64,000 nt of DNA from Alloscardovia sp963543015 (GCA_963543015.1 CAUTYZ010000006.1:1-64000), one strand, 5' to 3'. Shown: positions 35,248-45,084, counted from the stretch's first letter. Numbers and translations are program-made. The notes: a model not told the origin generated them from the letters alone.

Positions 35248-36558
35248 ATGCAGTCACAGCACGAACAGGAAACGACGAGTCAGACGCGCACACAAGACAA
35301 CGTGGCGTCTGACAAAACGTCGCGCGAGCGCACAACCTCACACAGCTCTCATCAGACGACACCATCGTCTCGTTTGAGTAACTTGAGTAAATTGACGCGT
35401 CCAATTATGGCGCAACGCACGCGCACGACCATTGACCGTCCGTCTGTTCGTGAGCAGACTGAAACAAAGCCTCCTCTTGTGCAATTCACGAGGAAGACAG
35501 TAACGTGCATTTTTGACGGGTGGTATGCTTTGTCCACTCGAAGCGCGCGCCGTGCAGGATGGAAGCCTCGTGTCGAACCATATGTAGGTTATGGCACAGA
35601 AAAATTCTCGCGCATTATTTGCCGAACTGTCTACGGCGCTCGCGGTCACGGAATTCGCCGTACGGTAAGTCGCGGTATTCGAAATCTTTTCATGATTCCA
35701 GCGCCGAAAGTTCCCGTGCATATCAGCATCGATGGTATTCCAGTTTTGACTGCGCAAATTGGCGATTTGAGTCAGTACGACAGCTTGGACTCCATCGTAG
35801 AGTCGGATATTAGCTCGATTAATACTGATTCTCAGGGCTATTTGGATTTGCTGACAAAGCGAAATATGACTCCGGGCACGCATACAATTACGTATTCTGT
35901 AGAAGATCGCACGCCTGTATTTTCGCCGTTGTATATCTCCCATGATGGTTCGCCTGTGGGAATTATTTCGGATGTGGATGACACGATTATGGTGTCGCAG
36001 GTGACTCAAACTGCTCGTGCAGCGATGAAGTTCCTGTTCACCAGTCCGCATAAGCGCGCGTCCGTTCCTGGAATGAGCGTGTTCTATAACAAAATTGCGG
36101 ATCTTTTCCCAGGAGCACCTTTCTTCTATCTGTCGACATCTCCATGGAATGTGGAGGGAACGATTCGCGAAGTGATTCGTGCACACGGCTTCCCGCAAGG
36201 GCCAATTTTGCTGCGCGATATCGATCCTCGTCCTAAGACTTTTATTCCTTCTGGCGTGCAGCATAAGCTTGAATTTGTGCAGCAATTGATGGCCGATTTC
36301 CCTCATATGAAGTTCATTCTTTTGGGCGATGACGGTCAGCAAGATCCGACGACGTATGCACGATTGACGCGTTTGTATCCGGGTCGTATTTTGGCGATTG
36401 GTATCCGTCAATTGACCACAGATGAGAAGCATTTGCAGCAAATTTTGGCGCCAATCAGCGCTCCTGATGTAGACGTTCCTGTTTTCTACGGCCAGTCGGG
36501 AGTAAGTCTGATGACAACCATGCTGCCGATGTTGGAAAATTTGCGGGACAAATCTTAA
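35248..36558 (+). CDS. App1-family phosphatase (DUF2183)
   Basis: A 436-residue protein. A Gln/Thr/Ser-rich, probably disordered N-terminus (about 1-60) precedes a beta-rich segment, then the App1 HAD-like catalytic domain: IISDVDDTIMVSQ (catalytic DxDxT), FFYLSTSPWNV, GPILLRDIDPRP and FILLGDDGQQDPTTY. The yeast App1 namesake is a phosphatidate phosphatase; bacterial members are uncharacterised, so a lipid phosphate substrate is inference. ATG 35248 starts 1 base after the gcvH stop; an in-frame TTG at 35236 lies inside gcvH. Confidence 0.85.
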   Translation: MQSQHEQETTSQTRTQDNVASDKTSRERTTSHSSHQTTPSSRLSNLSKLTRPIMAQRTRTTIDRPSVREQTETKPPLVQFTRKTVTCIFDGWYALSTRSARRAGWKPRVEPYVGYGTEKFSRIICRTVYGARGHGIRRTVSRGIRNLFMIPAPKVPVHISIDGIPVLTAQIGDLSQYDSLDSIVESDISSINTDSQGYLDLLTKRNMTPGTHTITYSVEDRTPVFSPLYISHDGSPVGIISDVDDTIMVSQVTQTARAAMKFLFTSPHKRASVPGMSVFYNKIADLFPGAPFFYLSTSPWNVEGTIREVIRAHGFPQGPILLRDIDPRPKTFIPSGVQHKLEFVQQLMADFPHMKFILLGDDGQQDPTTYARLTRLYPGRILAIGIRQLTTDEKHLQQILAPISAPDVDVPVFYGQSGVSLMTTMLPMLENLRDKS

Positions 36559-36591
36559 CTGTCTCTTAACCATCCTCGATAACCAAGGACA

Positions 36592-39036
36592 ATGATGACT
36601 GATTTCTTTACCGCGCATGGTGTTCATGTAGATGAAGCTCCTCGTGCTGAGAAAAAACCACACACTCGTGTACATCACGGCAAAGAATTTATCGATAATT
36701 ATGAATGGTTGCGCGATAAAGACTCTGTTGCTGTCACTCAATACGTGACTGAGCATAATTCTTTCACCGACAAGGTCACAGCGCACTTATCGGAGCTTAA
36801 GCAGACGCTTTTCCACGAATTAAAAAGTCGTGTGCAAGAAACCGATATGAGTGTGCCGACGCGCATTGGCAAGTATTGGTATTTTGCACGTACAGAAGAG
36901 GGAAAACAATACGGTAAGCAATGCCGCATCCCCGTCCGTAGTGAGGATGACTGGACAGCTCCGGTAGTAGAAGCACAAGAAGCGCTGCCAGGAGAAGAAG
37001 TCATTTTTGATGCCGATGCCCAGTCTCAAGGGCATGATTTCTTCCGCTCGGGTGGGCTTGACTTGGATAAAGCCGGAAATTTGCTGGTGTACAGCATCGA
37101 TACGACGGGTGATGAACGCTACGATGTGCACGTTCGTGACCTGACTACGGGGTGTGATTTGCCTGATGTGATTACAGGAGTAAGCGCTGGAGCAAATATC
37201 ACACCGGATGGGAAATGGATTTTCTATATTCGAACCGACGATGCATGGCGCCCATGTGAAGTGTGGATTCATCGTGTGGGAACGGATGCATCGGATGACG
37301 TAATGGTGTGGCGCGAGTCTGATGAACGTTTCTGGGTAGGATGTGGTCTGTCATTCGACGAATCAATCATGATTATCGAATCGGAATCAAAAACGACGAC
37401 AGAGGTTTTGCACTTACCTGTAGCGGATATTGAGAAACTTCTGCTGCCAGAAGATGACCCGGAAGCAAAGCGATTTGTCCCATTCATCGAACGTCAAGAA
37501 AACGTGGAATATGACGTCACTTTTGCGCGTTTCGAGGCAATGGGTGACAACGGTGAAGATGTGCCTGTGGCTGTCGTCGTGCATAACGTGAATCATCCTA
37601 ATTTTGAAATTGACATCATTGATATGCGCCATCATGACGGGCCATATCAGCTTGGCGATGGCGATTGCATTGCAGTGGGGTCAGATTACGGGTGTGAGCA
37701 AGCCTCGGAGAGCGATCGTCGCAAGTCAGTCAGTGAACCTTACTTTAATGAGAAAAATCCGGCTATTATGCAAGGCGTGTCAGGTTTGCAAGTCGGCGGC
37801 TTGGGAATCTACAAGGACTTCATCACGCTGAGCTATCGAGCAGATAGTTTGGGACACTGTGCCATTATGACGAAGAAACAGGCGTTTGAAGATTGGCAAG
37901 CAGGTCGTCCGTTGAGCTTTACAACGCTTGGTGAAAACCAAGGTGACGTCATCCCTGCAGTAGGATTTGGCGCTAATCCATCCTATGATGCGCCTGTCGT
38001 GCGGTATGGAGTTGGTTCGTATACTCGACCAAGTCAATTGCGCGAACTCAATCCATTGACGGGAGAAGACCGTCTGCTCAAAAGGGCAAACGTGCTCAAT
38101 TATGATGAAAACTTATATGCAGAGCGTCGTTTATGGGTAACTGTTCGCGATGGTGTCCGCGTTCCTGTGTCGTTGGTGTGGCGAAAGGGTCTCGTCCCAT
38201 CGCTGGATAATCGAGATGTCAATGACACGGAGCTGGTGGCGCCAGAATTGTCGACAATGTTCGACGTTCAAAACACGAATACTTCAGCGCAGGCGTCTGC
38301 GATTTTTATCAGTGGTTACGGTTCCTACGAGGTCAGTATGGGACCTGGGTTCTCTGTAGCACGACCAAGCATGCTTGATCGTGGAGTCGTTTTTGCTGTC
38401 GCGCATATCCGCGGTGGTGGAGAAATGGGGCGCGCATGGTATGAGCAGGGACGCCGACTTCATAAGAAAAATACCTTCTACGACTTTGTCGACGTGACAG
38501 CTTCTTTGGAGCATGCAGGAATTGCAGATGCTCGTCGAACTGTCGCTAACGGTGGTTCTGCAGGTGGATTGCTTATGGGTGCTGTCGCCAACGAGGCGCC
38601 ATTCTTATATGCAGGTATCGAAGCAGACGTGCCATTTGTAGATGCGCTGACATCTATTCTGGACGAATCATTGCCATTAACAGTGACGGAATGGGATGAG
38701 TGGGGAGACCCTCTTCACAATGAGCAGATATACGATTACATGAAATCGTATACGCCGTATGAAAATGTATTGACAGCTGAAGAGCGTCGAGAAAAATACG
38801 GTACGGAATATTTCCCTCTCATTTTCATCACGACATCGATGAACGATACGCGAGTGTTGTACGTCGAGCCACTGAAATGGATTTCGCGCTTGAATGAGCC
38901 TGAAGTAGGCGCCCAGGCCTTTGCAAAAATTGAAGTAGAGGCAGGACATGGAGGAGTCTCAGGGCGCTACAAGCAATGGGAAGAAGTGAGCTTTGAAAAT
39001 GCGTGGAGTCTCGATGTGATGGGGCTGGATAAGTAG
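36592..39036 (+). CDS. ptrB: prolyl oligopeptidase family serine peptidase (oligopeptidase B)
   Basis: An 814-residue S9A peptidase cutting short peptides after basic residues. An N-terminal beta-propeller (to about 470) gates a C-terminal alpha/beta-hydrolase domain. The catalytic triad is Ser656 in NGGSAGGLLMGA, Asp in TSMNDTRVLYVEP, and His in VEAGHGGVSGR. The motif AHIRGGGEMGRAWYEQGR is characteristic of oligopeptidase B. Somewhat longer than the usual about 690-720 residues. AAGGA precedes ATG; likely its own unit, ending at a strong terminator. Confidence 0.93.
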   Translation: MMTDFFTAHGVHVDEAPRAEKKPHTRVHHGKEFIDNYEWLRDKDSVAVTQYVTEHNSFTDKVTAHLSELKQTLFHELKSRVQETDMSVPTRIGKYWYFARTEEGKQYGKQCRIPVRSEDDWTAPVVEAQEALPGEEVIFDADAQSQGHDFFRSGGLDLDKAGNLLVYSIDTTGDERYDVHVRDLTTGCDLPDVITGVSAGANITPDGKWIFYIRTDDAWRPCEVWIHRVGTDASDDVMVWRESDERFWVGCGLSFDESIMIIESESKTTTEVLHLPVADIEKLLLPEDDPEAKRFVPFIERQENVEYDVTFARFEAMGDNGEDVPVAVVVHNVNHPNFEIDIIDMRHHDGPYQLGDGDCIAVGSDYGCEQASESDRRKSVSEPYFNEKNPAIMQGVSGLQVGGLGIYKDFITLSYRADSLGHCAIMTKKQAFEDWQAGRPLSFTTLGENQGDVIPAVGFGANPSYDAPVVRYGVGSYTRPSQLRELNPLTGEDRLLKRANVLNYDENLYAERRLWVTVRDGVRVPVSLVWRKGLVPSLDNRDVNDTELVAPELSTMFDVQNTNTSAQASAIFISGYGSYEVSMGPGFSVARPSMLDRGVVFAVAHIRGGGEMGRAWYEQGRRLHKKNTFYDFVDVTASLEHAGIADARRTVANGGSAGGLLMGAVANEAPFLYAGIEADVPFVDALTSILDESLPLTVTEWDEWGDPLHNEQIYDYMKSYTPYENVLTAEERREKYGTEYFPLIFITTSMNDTRVLYVEPLKWISRLNEPEVGAQAFAKIEVEAGHGGVSGRYKQWEEVSFENAWSLDVMGLDK

Positions 39037-39046
39037 GCATTTGTCT

Positions 39047-39090
39047 AAGCGGGTGCGGGTGTGCAAAAGTGCATGTCGCACCCGCTTTTT
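39047..39090 (+). terminator. terminator of oligopeptidase gene
   Basis: Perfect 11-bp stem AAGCGGGTGCG / CGCACCCGCTT (39047-39057, 39077-39087) followed by Ts. Confidence 0.92.
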
Positions 39091-39174
39091 CATGCGCTGC
39101 GATAGGGGTGTGCGAGAAGAATGAGAGGAACATGAGAAGTGCCCAGTAAGAAAGTGTCCATTTTACGGACGGCG

Positions 39175-39205
39175 ATGACCACGTTTTGGTTATTTTCCAT
39201 AGAAT
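39175..39205 (+). promoter_or_regulatory. leaderless promoter of leuB
   Basis: TAGAAT (39200-39205) ends 6 bases before ATG 39212. A possible -35 ATGACC lies at 39175-39180 with a long 19-base spacer. Confidence 0.5.
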
Positions 39206-39211
39206 GAATGC

Positions 39212-40249
39212 ATGACAGAAACACAGGTTTACAATATCGCTGTTATCTCAGGCGACGGTATCGGAAAAGAAATTACTCCTCAAGCACAGGCAGTAATGGA
39301 AAAGGCAACGCAAGGTGTTGCTCAGTTTAACTACACCCAGTTTGATTTGGGTGCGGACCGTTATTTGCGAGACGGCGTTATCTTAACGGACGAAATTCTT
39401 GACGAGATTAAGAAGAACGACGCTATTTTACTCGGCGCAATTGGCGATCCTCGCATTAAGGCAGGCATTCTTGAGCGCGGTTTGTTGCTGAAGATGCGTT
39501 TTGCGCTGGATCATTATATTAATTTGCGACCATCAAAGCTGTATAAGGGCGTGACATCTCCACTGGCGAACCCAGGAGAAATTGATTTCGTCGTCGTTCG
39601 TGAAGGAACAGAAGGCCTTTATGCGGGTGCAGGCGGATCGACTCATGCAGGCACAGAGCAGCAGGTTGCGACAGAGGTATCCATCAATTCGGCGCATGGA
39701 GTCGAGCGTGTGGTTCGTTATGCTTTCGACTTGGCTATGAAGCGTCGCAAGCACGTTACTTTGGTTCATAAGAAGAACGTTCTTGTCAATGCAGGCGATA
39801 TGTGGCAGCGCATTGTAAACGAGGTAGCGCAAGAATATCCAGAAGTTACACATGACTATCTGCATATCGATGCAACGACTATTTTTATCGTGACTGATCC
39901 TGCGCGCTTTGACGTCATTCTTACGGATAATCTTTTCGGTGACATTATTACAGACGAAGCGGGCGCTGTCGTAGGCGGTGTGGGATATTCGGCATCCGGA
40001 AATATCAACGCATCAGGAAAGTACCCATCCATGTTTGAGCCAATTCATGGGTCAGCTCCTGATATCGCTGGACAAGGCATTGCTAATCCAACGGCGGCAA
40101 TTTTGTCAGCAGCTATGCTTTTGCGTCACTTAGGATTGGACGATGCTGCTGAGCGCATTGAAACAGCAGTTGAAGCAGATATCGAAGAAAAGGGTTCAAC
40201 TCAGCGCACAACCGAGCAGGTAGGACAGGATATCCTGGCTCGACTCTAA
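39212..40249 (+). CDS. leuB: 3-isopropylmalate dehydrogenase
   Basis: NAD-dependent oxidative decarboxylation of 3-isopropylmalate in leucine synthesis. The 345-residue protein has the beta-decarboxylating dehydrogenase pattern: VISGDGIGKEITPQA, GAIGDPRIKAGILERGLLL with the substrate-binding Arg/Leu set, INLRPSKLYKG, VVREGTEGLYAG, and metal ligands in DNLFGDIITDEAG. The cofactor site EPIHGSAPDIAGQGIANP favours NAD. It leads lplA by 3 bases, an unusual pairing of leucine synthesis with lipoylation. The other leu genes are not seen. Confidence 0.94.
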   Translation: MTETQVYNIAVISGDGIGKEITPQAQAVMEKATQGVAQFNYTQFDLGADRYLRDGVILTDEILDEIKKNDAILLGAIGDPRIKAGILERGLLLKMRFALDHYINLRPSKLYKGVTSPLANPGEIDFVVVREGTEGLYAGAGGSTHAGTEQQVATEVSINSAHGVERVVRYAFDLAMKRRKHVTLVHKKNVLVNAGDMWQRIVNEVAQEYPEVTHDYLHIDATTIFIVTDPARFDVILTDNLFGDIITDEAGAVVGGVGYSASGNINASGKYPSMFEPIHGSAPDIAGQGIANPTAAILSAAMLLRHLGLDDAAERIETAVEADIEEKGSTQRTTEQVGQDILARL

Positions 40250-40252
40250 GTT

Positions 40253-41554
40253 ATGAGTATGGATTCACAGCAGAAGCATGATACACATTCTCAGTCTCAT
40301 ACAGATGAGCTGAATCAGCCAACGATGAGCCGCGGGGAATACAAAGTTCCCGGCGGCAAGTTGGTTGCAGTACAGGTCGAATATCAAGGGGATGCACTGT
40401 CTAACCTTTCTCTCGATGGAGATTTCTTTATCGATGGCGTAGATGACCCGTCACTTGTCGTATCTGCACTAGAAAAACTGCTGATGAATAATCCAAGCTC
40501 AGTCGAGGAAGCTGTAGCCGAGGTATGTCGAGAGTTTCCGGAAGTTCAGCTTGTAGGGCTTACGGCAGATGCGATTGAGAGTGCGCTTTCTCGCGCGTTA
40601 TCTTCTTCGCTGGCGTTTTCCATATCCTCGCCGTCCTTATCGTCTCCGTCAGCAGCTTCAGCGTCATCGTCGTCGTCAAATGCAGAACCGCGCACTCAGG
40701 AGGGAAAGCCTCCTGTACAAAGCTTTGAAGAAGTCACATGTCTGAGTCCTGCGTGGGATAATCTTGACGTTATTCTGCTTGACGATGAGATGCCACGAAG
40801 TCCTGCAGAGCATATGGCTCTTGACGAAATTCTTGCTCGTGAAGTAGCAGATGGAAAGCGGGCAGCAGCATTGCGTTTTTGGCAGTGGGGAAGTAATGCT
40901 GCCATTATCGGGCTGCATCAAAGTGTGACGAATGAAGTCGACGAGAAACGCGCTCGCGAGCTTGGTTTTACTGTTGTGCGTCGTATGACGGGCGGCGGCG
41001 CAATGTTCGTCGAGCCAGGAAATACGATTACGTATTCCCTGTATGTACCAGCACATTTTCTCGATGGAGTTACAGGTTACGAGGCATATAAGCGATGCGA
41101 TGAATGGGCACTGAAAGCGCTGAATAATCTCGGCATTGATGCACGGTATAAGCCTATCAATGACATTACTTCTCCTACCGCGGGGAAAATTGGCGGTGCT
41201 GCACAGCGACGTTTCCGTGCGAGCTATGATTCGCACGGCACAGGATGCGTCCTTCATCATGTGACGATGGCATACGATATTGATGCCGCAAAAATGGTAG
41301 AAGTTCTGCGTATTTCCCGCGAAAAGATGGCAGATAAAGCTGTGAAATCTGCAGTGAAACGTGTCGATCCGCTCAAAAGTCGAACGACACTGTCACGTGA
41401 TGAATTATATCGAGCGATGAAGCAGCAAGCGCTCGACATTATTCCGCATATCCATGAAACCTCGCTGAACGATGAAATCTCAACGCTCGACGCGGCACGC
41501 GACCTCGCTGATCGAAAATATGCCAGTGACGAATGGACACGTATCATCGAGTAA
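40253..41554 (+). CDS. lplA: lipoate-protein ligase with accessory domain moved to the N-terminus
   Basis: A 433-residue ligase attaching lipoate to carrier lysines. Residues about 25-115 (GEYKVPGGKLVAVQVEYQG, LSLDGDFFIDG) match the accessory domain that is C-terminal in E. coli LplA. A Ser-rich linker (about 116-145) follows, then the catalytic domain with RFWQWGSNAAIIGLHQS, RRMTGGGAMFVEPGN and GKIGGAAQRR. The order of domains is therefore reversed relative to LplA. The likely acceptor in this window is GcvH. Translation is probably coupled to leuB. Confidence 0.88.
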   Translation: MSMDSQQKHDTHSQSHTDELNQPTMSRGEYKVPGGKLVAVQVEYQGDALSNLSLDGDFFIDGVDDPSLVVSALEKLLMNNPSSVEEAVAEVCREFPEVQLVGLTADAIESALSRALSSSLAFSISSPSLSSPSAASASSSSSNAEPRTQEGKPPVQSFEEVTCLSPAWDNLDVILLDDEMPRSPAEHMALDEILAREVADGKRAAALRFWQWGSNAAIIGLHQSVTNEVDEKRARELGFTVVRRMTGGGAMFVEPGNTITYSLYVPAHFLDGVTGYEAYKRCDEWALKALNNLGIDARYKPINDITSPTAGKIGGAAQRRFRASYDSHGTGCVLHHVTMAYDIDAAKMVEVLRISREKMADKAVKSAVKRVDPLKSRTTLSRDELYRAMKQQALDIIPHIHETSLNDEISTLDAARDLADRKYASDEWTRIIE

Positions 41555-41616
41555 AACCCCCGCACTCCCTACGCCGTATCTTGCGCTAAACTATTCGTAA
41601 GAATCAAGGAGGCCGT

Positions 41617-42762
41617 ATGGCATATGTAAGTGACAGCGTTGTACGCGATACAATTAACAAGGCGAGCACGGGCTTGTTCCAGCTGGCATATAAAGAGGCA
41701 GTGAAGTCTTTTGTTTTTGACCAGTCTCCGGACGAAGCTCATGATAGCATGATTCAGTTTGGTCGGGTAACGCGCAATATTCCACCATTAATGTGGGCTT
41801 TGCGTGCGATGATTGACTACACGGATCCTATCCTCGAAACAGAAGTTATGGGCATTCCATTCCATAATCCGTTTGGTCTTTCTGCTGGTCTTGATAAGAA
41901 TTGCGATCTTCCTGTATTGCTGGATAATGCTGGATTTGGATTTGAAACAATTGGTTCCATCACATCGCGTACATGCAAGGGAAACGAACGCCCATGGTTC
42001 CATCGTTTACCAGAGTATGCATCTATGATGGTTCATGTCGGGCTTGCCAATGAGGGCGTGAACGTCGTCATGCCACGAATTGAAAAAGCATATCTCAATT
42101 CTCAAACTATGCGCATTTCCGCATCTATCGCACGCACGAATGATCATTTAACGGGCGATATTTCAGAAGGCGTGGAAGATTACGCACGGTCATTCCGTCG
42201 TGCAGCGAATCGTACACATATGCTCGAAATTAATATTTCCTGCCCAAATACTCAGGTCGGTGAGCAATTTACCAAGCCAGAGAATTTGGATGCGCTTTTT
42301 ACTGAGCTTGATACAATTGAGCGTTCGCAGCCAGTACTGGTAAAAATGCCAAGTGACAAGAGCTGGGAAGAGTTCAAAGAACTTCTGGATGTTCTGTCAG
42401 AGCATAATGTGCAAGGCTTGTCGATTGCGAATTTGCGTAAGGATCGAGAAGGCTTGGATGTTCCTGCTGATTGGGCGGGAGGATTGTCTGGTCTGCCGAC
42501 TGTCGATCTCAATAATTCCTTTGTCGAAAAAACGTATCGTGACTATCATGATCGTTTCGCTATCGCCGGCATTGGCGGTGTCTTTACTCCTGAGCAGGCG
42601 TACGCGAAGATTCGTAAGGGGTCAAGCTTGGTTATGTTTATTACCTCGCTGATGTACCGCGGTCCGCAAAATATTACAGTGTTGAAGCGCGGACTCGCCG
42701 AGCTTCTTCGCCGAGATGGCTTCTCGAGCGTGGAAGAAGCTGTAGGCGTGGATGTGGATTAA
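41617..42762 (+). CDS. pyrD: dihydroorotate dehydrogenase, class 2-like with a class 1-type cysteine
   Basis: Oxidises dihydroorotate to orotate in pyrimidine synthesis. The 381-residue length and N-terminal helical region (SPDEAHDSMIQFGRVTR) resemble membrane-associated, quinone-dependent class 2 enzymes. FMN-site motifs NPFGLSAGLDKN, LVKMPSD and IAGIGGVFTPEQAYAKIRKG are intact. The catalytic-base motif reads NISCPNT with Cys209, whereas E. coli class 2 has NISSPNT (Ser) and class 1 enzymes have Cys. No pyrK is adjacent. AAGGAGG lies 5 bases before ATG. Confidence 0.92.
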   Translation: MAYVSDSVVRDTINKASTGLFQLAYKEAVKSFVFDQSPDEAHDSMIQFGRVTRNIPPLMWALRAMIDYTDPILETEVMGIPFHNPFGLSAGLDKNCDLPVLLDNAGFGFETIGSITSRTCKGNERPWFHRLPEYASMMVHVGLANEGVNVVMPRIEKAYLNSQTMRISASIARTNDHLTGDISEGVEDYARSFRRAANRTHMLEINISCPNTQVGEQFTKPENLDALFTELDTIERSQPVLVKMPSDKSWEEFKELLDVLSEHNVQGLSIANLRKDREGLDVPADWAGGLSGLPTVDLNNSFVEKTYRDYHDRFAIAGIGGVFTPEQAYAKIRKGSSLVMFITSLMYRGPQNITVLKRGLAELLRRDGFSSVEEAVGVDVD

Positions 42763-42785
42763 AGCATAATACGATATTTATTACG

Positions 42786-42822
42786 CATGTGGGGGATCGG
42801 TTCTTAACCAATCCCCCACATG
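42786..42822. terminator. bidirectional hairpin between pyrD and PBP genes
   Basis: Perfect 12-bp stem CATGTGGGGGAT (42786-42797) with 42811-42822, partly extended inward by GGTT/AACC. The two flanking genes converge on it. Confidence 0.75.
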
Positions 42823-42851
42823 TATGGAGAGTATGTGCGTTTTACGCGGGT

Positions 42852-45077
42852 TTACTCGTTATCGTCGTCGTTCGTTGTTGCTTGATTCTGGTTGGAGTTC
42901 GAATTTGAATTCGAGTTTGAATCACGCGATTCGGAACGGGATGACGAAGAAGATGAGCGGCCGGAACCATTCATCAAGGTATTATCCGCCTGACCATAAT
43001 TTGGATCATCTGGGATATTTGCCTCAGTGGTGTACTCGCTTAAGAACTGCTTGAGCATAGGACCTGCGATGTGTTCACCATACCAGTTTCGACGGGTGAC
43101 GCCATTAATAGTTCGACCGGAAAGTGCAATCTGAGATTCCATGTTTCCTGCTACACCGAAGACGGAAACGCCGTTGGTGAATGCTGCTGCAGACAAGAAG
43201 TAATCTTCTGCAGTACCAGTCTTTGCGTAGACCTTACGGTTTGGAAGATTAATGCTCGTTGCCAAACCTCGAGTAGCCGACTGATTCAGCACATAAGCCG
43301 TTGTTTGTGCCACGTTAGATGGAATTGCCTGAGCACAATTAGCAGAAGGAACTTCGTACTGCTTGCCATCCTTTTCTACCTTAGAGATAGCGATAGGATC
43401 GCACTTGACGCCATCTGCTGCAATGGTTGCGTACACATTTGCCATGGTCAATGGAGCCACGTTCAACGAACCGATAACCATTGGTGCAAACAATGTATCG
43501 TGGATATCAGACTGGTTCGTAATTGCATTGTGATAGCCCATAGATGTCGCAGTATCAGCAATTGCGCACAAACCAATGCGCTGAGCCATAGATGCCTGAG
43601 TGGTGTTATGAGAGCGAAGAATGCCTTGGAATGGGCTTTCTGGGCTCACTGTGCCGCCTGTAGCATTCTGAACTCGCCATGTGCCTGTCGTTGTGGAATT
43701 GCATGGGAAGCTGCTGTTTGCGTACGAGGTTGACGTTGGAAGCATTTCGTTTGCATAGTGGCCATTTTGAAGCCATGATACCAAGTTAATTGGCTTGAAA
43801 GTCGAACCTGGGAGGATACCCTGAGCGCCGCCGTCTTCCTGATCGACTGTATAATTGACAGCAGTATGCGTTCCGGATGCGTCTCCAGCAGCATCGTATG
43901 TACGATTCTGAGCAAGCGCGAGAACTTCACCAGTACCTGGCTTAATTGCCGCCATAATGGATTCCAAACCGGAAGGATCATTTTCAGGAATAACGTTACG
44001 AACAGCCTGAGAAGCAATAGTCTGTGCCTTTGCATCCATCGTTGTCGTAATGTTCAACCCCCCCTGATAGAGCAGCTTTGTGCGATCTGCACGAGTCTCA
44101 CCAAACTGTGCAGAGGACAAAATCTTGTTCACGACGTAATCGCAGAAGTACGCTGCATCTCCGGCAGTTTGGCACCCAACAGGAACATCCTGAACATCGA
44201 GCATGTCAGCAACGCTGACAGACTTCGCCTGAGCAACTTCCTCAGCGGTTGCATATCCTTGACCCTGCATCAGAGAAAGAACGATATCGCGCTGTTCCTG
44301 AGCTGCATCAGGGTGCAAAGTAGGGTCGTATGCCTGAGGGTTCTTGGTAATTGCCGCAATAGTTGCAGCCTGTCCAAGAGTGAGCTTGCTTGCTGTGGTA
44401 TTGAAATAGCGACGAGCAGCAGTTTCGACACCATACACGCCGGAGCCAAACTGAGCAATATTCAAATAACCCTGAAGAATTTCAGCCTTAGAGTATGTCT
44501 TTTCCAGCTGAACAGCGAGAAGCATTTCGCGCAATTTACGAGCAATAGTATCTTCGCGAGCATGATATGCGGCAATTGGATCGTCTGAATTCGTTGCCTG
44601 ATCAATCAAGATGTTCTTGACATACTGCTGAGTCAAGGTCGATCCACCCTGTGTATCACCGCGCGACACATATGTCTGAACGAACGCGCGCAATACACCT
44701 GTAGGGTCGACACCCGCATGCTGGAAGAATCGACGGTCTTCTCGTGCGACGACAGCTTGCTGCATCGCCTGAGAGATATCCTTCAACGGTACAATAATGC
44801 GGTTTTGAGTATAGAATGTCGCAATCAAGGTCGTGCCATCAGAGGCATACATACGAGATTGCTGTGGCAGATCTTCGAGATCAAAATTAACGTCTTCGAG
44901 ACCTGCGCTCATTTGAGGTTCGATAGCGCGAGTGACAATTCCCGCACCAATAACTGCTGGCATAACAACGCCAGAGGCGACAACGCCGCCCATTACGCAG
45001 AATAAAAGATATGACAAAATAAGCGTAAAGACACGCTTTGCTGTGCGTTGTGTTTTCTTCCCATTTTCTTCAGACAT
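42852..45077 (-). CDS. class A penicillin-binding protein (transglycosylase/transpeptidase)
   Basis: A 741-residue bifunctional peptidoglycan synthase. After an N-terminal membrane anchor comes the GT51 domain (VAREDRRFFQHAGVDP with catalytic Glu; GGSTLTQQYVKN). The transpeptidase domain has the three penicillin-site motifs STFK, SHN and KTGTAE. The C-terminus is a Ser/Asn/Asp-rich tail of about 45 residues. Start at 45077 (MSEENGK) is chosen because a TAAGAT -10 ends 7 bases upstream; the earlier ATG at 45086 lies inside that hexamer. A crp gene lies upstream on the same strand. Confidence 0.94.
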   Translation of the reverse strand: MSEENGKKTQRTAKRVFTLILSYLLFCVMGGVVASGVVMPAVIGAGIVTRAIEPQMSAGLEDVNFDLEDLPQQSRMYASDGTTLIATFYTQNRIIVPLKDISQAMQQAVVAREDRRFFQHAGVDPTGVLRAFVQTYVSRGDTQGGSTLTQQYVKNILIDQATNSDDPIAAYHAREDTIARKLREMLLAVQLEKTYSKAEILQGYLNIAQFGSGVYGVETAARRYFNTTASKLTLGQAATIAAITKNPQAYDPTLHPDAAQEQRDIVLSLMQGQGYATAEEVAQAKSVSVADMLDVQDVPVGCQTAGDAAYFCDYVVNKILSSAQFGETRADRTKLLYQGGLNITTTMDAKAQTIASQAVRNVIPENDPSGLESIMAAIKPGTGEVLALAQNRTYDAAGDASGTHTAVNYTVDQEDGGAQGILPGSTFKPINLVSWLQNGHYANEMLPTSTSYANSSFPCNSTTTGTWRVQNATGGTVSPESPFQGILRSHNTTQASMAQRIGLCAIADTATSMGYHNAITNQSDIHDTLFAPMVIGSLNVAPLTMANVYATIAADGVKCDPIAISKVEKDGKQYEVPSANCAQAIPSNVAQTTAYVLNQSATRGLATSINLPNRKVYAKTGTAEDYFLSAAAFTNGVSVFGVAGNMESQIALSGRTINGVTRRNWYGEHIAGPMLKQFLSEYTTEANIPDDPNYGQADNTLMNGSGRSSSSSSRSESRDSNSNSNSNSNQNQATTNDDDNE

Positions 45078-45084
45078 ACGCAAC

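Noticed and set aside
35338..36786. 482-codon minus-strand frame across the App1 gene
   Set aside because: Antisense to a conserved domain protein, Arg/His-rich shadow sequence, no ribosome binding site.
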